Shown here: piece by piece, positions 17,208-19,156 of the stretch
Layout: every line of letters starts with the position of its first letter
Position numbering within the stretch: the first letter of the stretch is position 1
NCBI GenBank assembly: GCA_024427125.1
Contig: JAKSVN010000016.1
Span: 1 to 19,156 of the forward strand
Direction: 5' to 3'
Length of the DNA stretch: 19,156 nt
Source: Mycoplasmoidaceae bacterium
GTDB taxonomy: Bacteria > Bacillota_I > Bacilli_A > Mycoplasmatales > Mycoplasmoidaceae
Program-made: the position numbers and the translations under genes
The notes under the pieces: generated by a model
What the model was told of the DNA's origin: nothing
Database searches by the model: none
The model's input: only the letters and a program-made list of their open reading frames with translations

Positions 17208-17825
17208 ATGGAAATTGCTCTAATTGTTGGATTTTGTTTAGTTCTAGTTTTAGCATTAGCTGGAGGTTTTCTAGCTTTTTCTAACTATATATATAGTAAG
17301 AACAGAATCTTTAGTAAAACAAAATACCAAGTTTTGTGAATAACAATTGCTGGTTTTATGTTTATCTTTATGCTTATAGCAGGTATTTTGTTTGCTGTTA
17401 ATAAACCAACTAAATATAGTTGTGCATACATTGGTTTAAGTTTTACTAATTTTGCAATTAGTGCCATTTATCTAGTTTACTTCTTGGTTCTACCAAAATT
17501 AACAAATGGCAATAAAATTAGCTATGACAAAATCTTGAATGTTGATTATGATCAAAAAGTTAAAGAAATATTAAATAAGATTGGTGACTTAGAATCACAT
17601 AAAAATAACTTATTAACTAAGCACTCAAAATACTATCAAGAAATGCTTAGTTTCTACGAAAGTATTCTAAATCGAGCAAAAAATAAAGAAATATCTTTAG
17701 TTGAAAAAATGGCTGATATTGTAACTTTCAATGACGCTTTTACTCACAAATGATGCACTAAAACGAATTATTATCAAACTTACTTAACTTTTAAATTTTG
17801 TAACATTTTGAAAAGTTTTTCCTAA
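17208..17825 (+). CDS. Three-helix membrane protein with cytosolic coiled-coil tail (MG116-like by position)
   Basis: The 205-residue product has hydrophobic segments at about 3-25, 42-64 and 71-96. A soluble, Lys/Glu-rich helical tail follows (about 105-185: YDQKVKEILNKIGDLESHKNN...), consistent with a coiled coil. No enzyme motif, signal peptidase site or lipobox is visible. The ATG at 17208 is one base after the cinA stop. Two UGA codons (17338 and 17751) encode Trp, and without the second the last 24 residues would be lost. It fills the place of MG116, a conserved hypothetical, in the asnS-pgsA-cinA operon, but I cannot verify homology from sequence alone. Function unknown. Confidence 0.75.
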
Positions 17826-17827
17826 CT

Positions 17828-17847
17828 TTTATCTCATAGTAGATAAA
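17828..17847 (+). promoter_or_regulatory. Inverted repeat overlapping the first recA ribosome binding site
   Basis: TTTATCT (17828-17834), CATAGT, AGATAAA (17841-17847). In RNA this hairpin would pair the start of AAAGG (17845-17849), just before the first recA start. It could be an operator or could modulate translation. It is short and AT-rich, so chance is possible. Confidence 0.3.
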
Positions 17848-17854
17848 GGTGTGT

Positions 17855-18853
17855 ATGGAGAAAAATAAACATATGCAAAATCAAAAATTATTTGAACAAA
17901 CAATTAAAGAACTAGAGACTCAATTTGGCAAAGGCTCAATTATGAGTCTTGACAGTTCAAAAGCTATTGCTTGTGAAGTTATTTCCTCTGGTAGCATCAA
18001 TTTAAATAAAGCTACTGGTGTAGGTGGCTACCCTAAAGGTAGAATCATTGAAATCTATGGAAACGAAAGCAGTGGCAAAACAACGTTAGCATTGCAAGCT
18101 GTTGCTAGCTGCCAAAGAGCAGGTGGCAAATGTGCTTATGTTGATGTTGAACATGCTTTGGATAGTAAATATTGCATAGCCAACGGAGTTGACACTAAAA
18201 AATTATTATTAGCTCAACCAGAAACTGGTGAACAATCATTTGCCATTGTAGAAGCACTAATCAAAACAGGAATGATCGACTTAATCGTTGTTGATTCAGT
18301 CGCAGCCTTAGTTCCTGAAGCAGAATTAAATGGTGAATATGAAGATCAAAATATTGGCCTTCATGCTCGTTTAATGTCTAAAGGATTAAGAATTCTTCAA
18401 ACTGTTATGGCTAAATATAAGACAACTGTTATCTTTATTAATCAAATAAGAGAAAAGGTTGGAATACTATTTGGTGATAACAAAACAACACCTGGTGGAT
18501 GAGCAATGAAGTTCTATTCTAGTTTGAGAATTGAATTAAAAAGAATAGAAGCTTTAAAATCAGGTACCAATATTATTGGTATAAGATCATTAGCAAGAGT
18601 AGTTAAGAACAAAGTTGCACCACCAATGCAATCTTGTTATCTAGACATCTACTTTAATAAAGGGTTTGATAATGTTGCAGAAATCATTGAAATTGCTATT
18701 GCAAGCAACATTATCCAAAAATCTGGTTCATGGTTTTACTTTGGTGAAACTAAATTAGCTCAAGGTAAAGAAGGAACAATTAAATTCCTTACTGATACTA
18801 AAAATAGAAAGATTTTTGAACAAGTAACAAAGTTAGTATTAAAACCAATGTAG
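17855..18853 (+). CDS. recA: Recombinase RecA
   Basis: The 332-residue product shows FGKGSIM near the N-terminus, Walker A GNESSGKT (69-76; usual GPESSGKT), DVEHALD, Walker B LIVVDSVAALVPEAE, and the L2/DNA-binding stretch NQIREKVGILFGDNKTTPGG. This is followed by WAMKFYSSLR, where UGA at 18500 is Trp in place of the usual Asn/Arg. KNKVAPP and GSWFYF close the core. The acidic C-terminal tail of E. coli RecA is absent. It forms ATP-dependent filaments on single-stranded DNA for strand exchange. Start: ATG 17855 follows AAAGGTG closely. ATG 17873 (326 residues) has GGAGA at 11-12 bases and is a real alternative. No SOS box is visible. Confidence 0.94.
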
Positions 18854-18870
18854 TTTCTCTTGTACGCTGA

Positions 18871-18876
18871 TATAAT
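18871..18876 (+). promoter_or_regulatory. -10 box of the small coiled-coil gene
   Basis: TATAAT ending 4 bases before the ATG at 18881. The transcript would start at or just after that ATG. Translation would then be leaderless or begin at the next in-frame ATG (18896). Confidence 0.45.
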
Positions 18877-18880
18877 CGTA

Positions 18881-19087
18881 ATGAAGATTAAAGAAATGAA
18901 ATCAATTCTAAAATCTAACAAATATGATAATTGCGAATGCAATTTCAAGCTCAAAGGTGGTCATAAGATCACTCTTGAGGATGTTATGAAAGAAATGCAT
19001 AAAGGCTTTAATAGACTTGATGCAAGAATTGATAATTTAGAAACTAGATTTGATAATTTAGTTAAAGTTAATAAGTTAAAAGAATAA
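18881..19087 (+). CDS. Small coiled-coil protein of unknown function
   Basis: The product is 68 residues from the ATG at 18881. A basic N-terminal half (KIKEMKSILKSNK, then a CEC pair) leads into TLEDVMKEMHKGFNRLDARIDNLETRFDNL. This is a run of heptad-like repeats with hydrophobic residues at a/d positions and the FxRLDxRIDNLExRFD pattern common to short coiled-coil proteins expanded in the Pneumoniae group (DUF16-like). I cannot confirm that family. There is no ribosome binding site and the -10 box is very close, so the exact start (18881 or 18896) is unsure. It lies between recA and a probable IS end, a place where remnants of expanded families are common. Confidence 0.5.
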   Translation: MKIKEMKSILKSNKYDNCECNFKLKGGHKITLEDVMKEMHKGFNRLDARIDNLETRFDNLVKVNKLKE

Positions 19088-19101
19088 AAAAAGGACTAAG
19101 C

Positions 19102-19156
19102 TGTAGTGAACCCCAAAACGGTGACACTATAAAAAACGGAAAATTCCTTCAATCAC
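19102..19156. mobile_element. Probable terminal repeat of an IS3-family (IS150-like) element, cut by the window edge
   Basis: TGTAGTGAACCCCAAAA followed by GGTGACACTATAAAAAAC resembles the end of IS150-group elements as I remember them (TG-start, CCCCAAAA, then GACACTATAAAA). It is slightly richer in GC than its surroundings and holds no ORF in the visible 55 bases. A transposase would be expected just to the right. The call rests on remembered terminal-repeat style only. Confidence 0.45.

Noticed and set aside
599..18853. Many genes seem split into two or three reading frames (rpoD, leuS, helicase, pepA, ftsZ, grpE, asnS, pgsA, recA), suggesting pseudogenes
   Set aside because: Every break is a UGA in the same frame, at positions where Trp is expected or tolerated. 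Under code 4 all are intact, with normal lengths.
1..19156. tRNA, rRNA, CRISPR arrays or prophage modules
   Set aside because: No cloverleaf with a GTTCRA-type arm, no conserved rRNA stretch, no regularly spaced repeats and no phage genes were seen. Nearly all bases are in recognised coding frames.

Overview
This window is from a low-GC mollicute (mycoplasma) chromosome. Nearly every long gene reads through in-frame UGA codons at positions where the protein family expects tryptophan, for example the WW in sigma region 2, FtsZ, LeuS, AsnS and RecA. Genetic code 4 is therefore in use and all coordinates here assume it. Two gene orders match what I know of the Mycoplasma genitalium/pneumoniae lineage: mraZ-rsmH-(MG223-like)-ftsZ, as in MG221-MG224, and asnS-pgsA-cinA-(MG116-like), as in MG113-MG116. 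This points to the Pneumoniae group in the broad sense (Mycoplasmoides/Malacoplasma/Ureaplasma relatives). I cannot name the species.

Layout. At the left edge the 5' end of ackA lies on the minus strand, divergent from a small membrane protein gene with an apparent AUA start. Next come rpoD (main sigma factor), trmK and a Nif3-family gene, overlapping or touching as in other Firmicutes-derived genomes. A converging minus-strand nfu gene follows. It shares a palindromic -10 region with the divergent leuS gene. leuS is followed by a DEAD-box helicase gene and an M17 leucyl aminopeptidase gene, ending at a strong GC-rich terminator. The division cluster then begins with a 10-bp-phased triple repeat that should be the MraZ operator: mraZ, rsmH, an FtsA-like gene, ftsZ and a 59-codon orphan. 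A CIRCE-like operator separates it from dnaJ-grpE. The asnS-pgsA-cinA-membrane protein operon follows, then recA, a small coiled-coil protein, and what looks like the terminal repeat of an IS3-family element at the right edge.

Functionally the window is housekeeping: transcription initiation (RpoD), tRNA modification and charging (TrmK, LeuS, AsnS), RNA remodelling (helicase), rRNA methylation (RsmH), cell division (FtsZ and its partner), chaperones (DnaJ, GrpE), phospholipid synthesis (PgsA), NMN salvage (CinA C-domain), recombination (RecA) and peptide breakdown (LAP). Packing is very tight: many junctions overlap or are 1-2 bases apart. The longest gene-free stretch is about 190 bases (63-253), holding divergent promoters and palindromes. 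There is no gap above 300 bases. I found no tRNA, rRNA or CRISPR.

The points most worth a second look are regulatory and divergence signals: the MraZ triple repeat, the CIRCE with a shortened spacer that may double as a terminator, the shared nfu/leuS -10 palindrome, the FtsA-like protein paired with an FtsZ whose GTP-binding signature is altered, and the AUA-start membrane protein.
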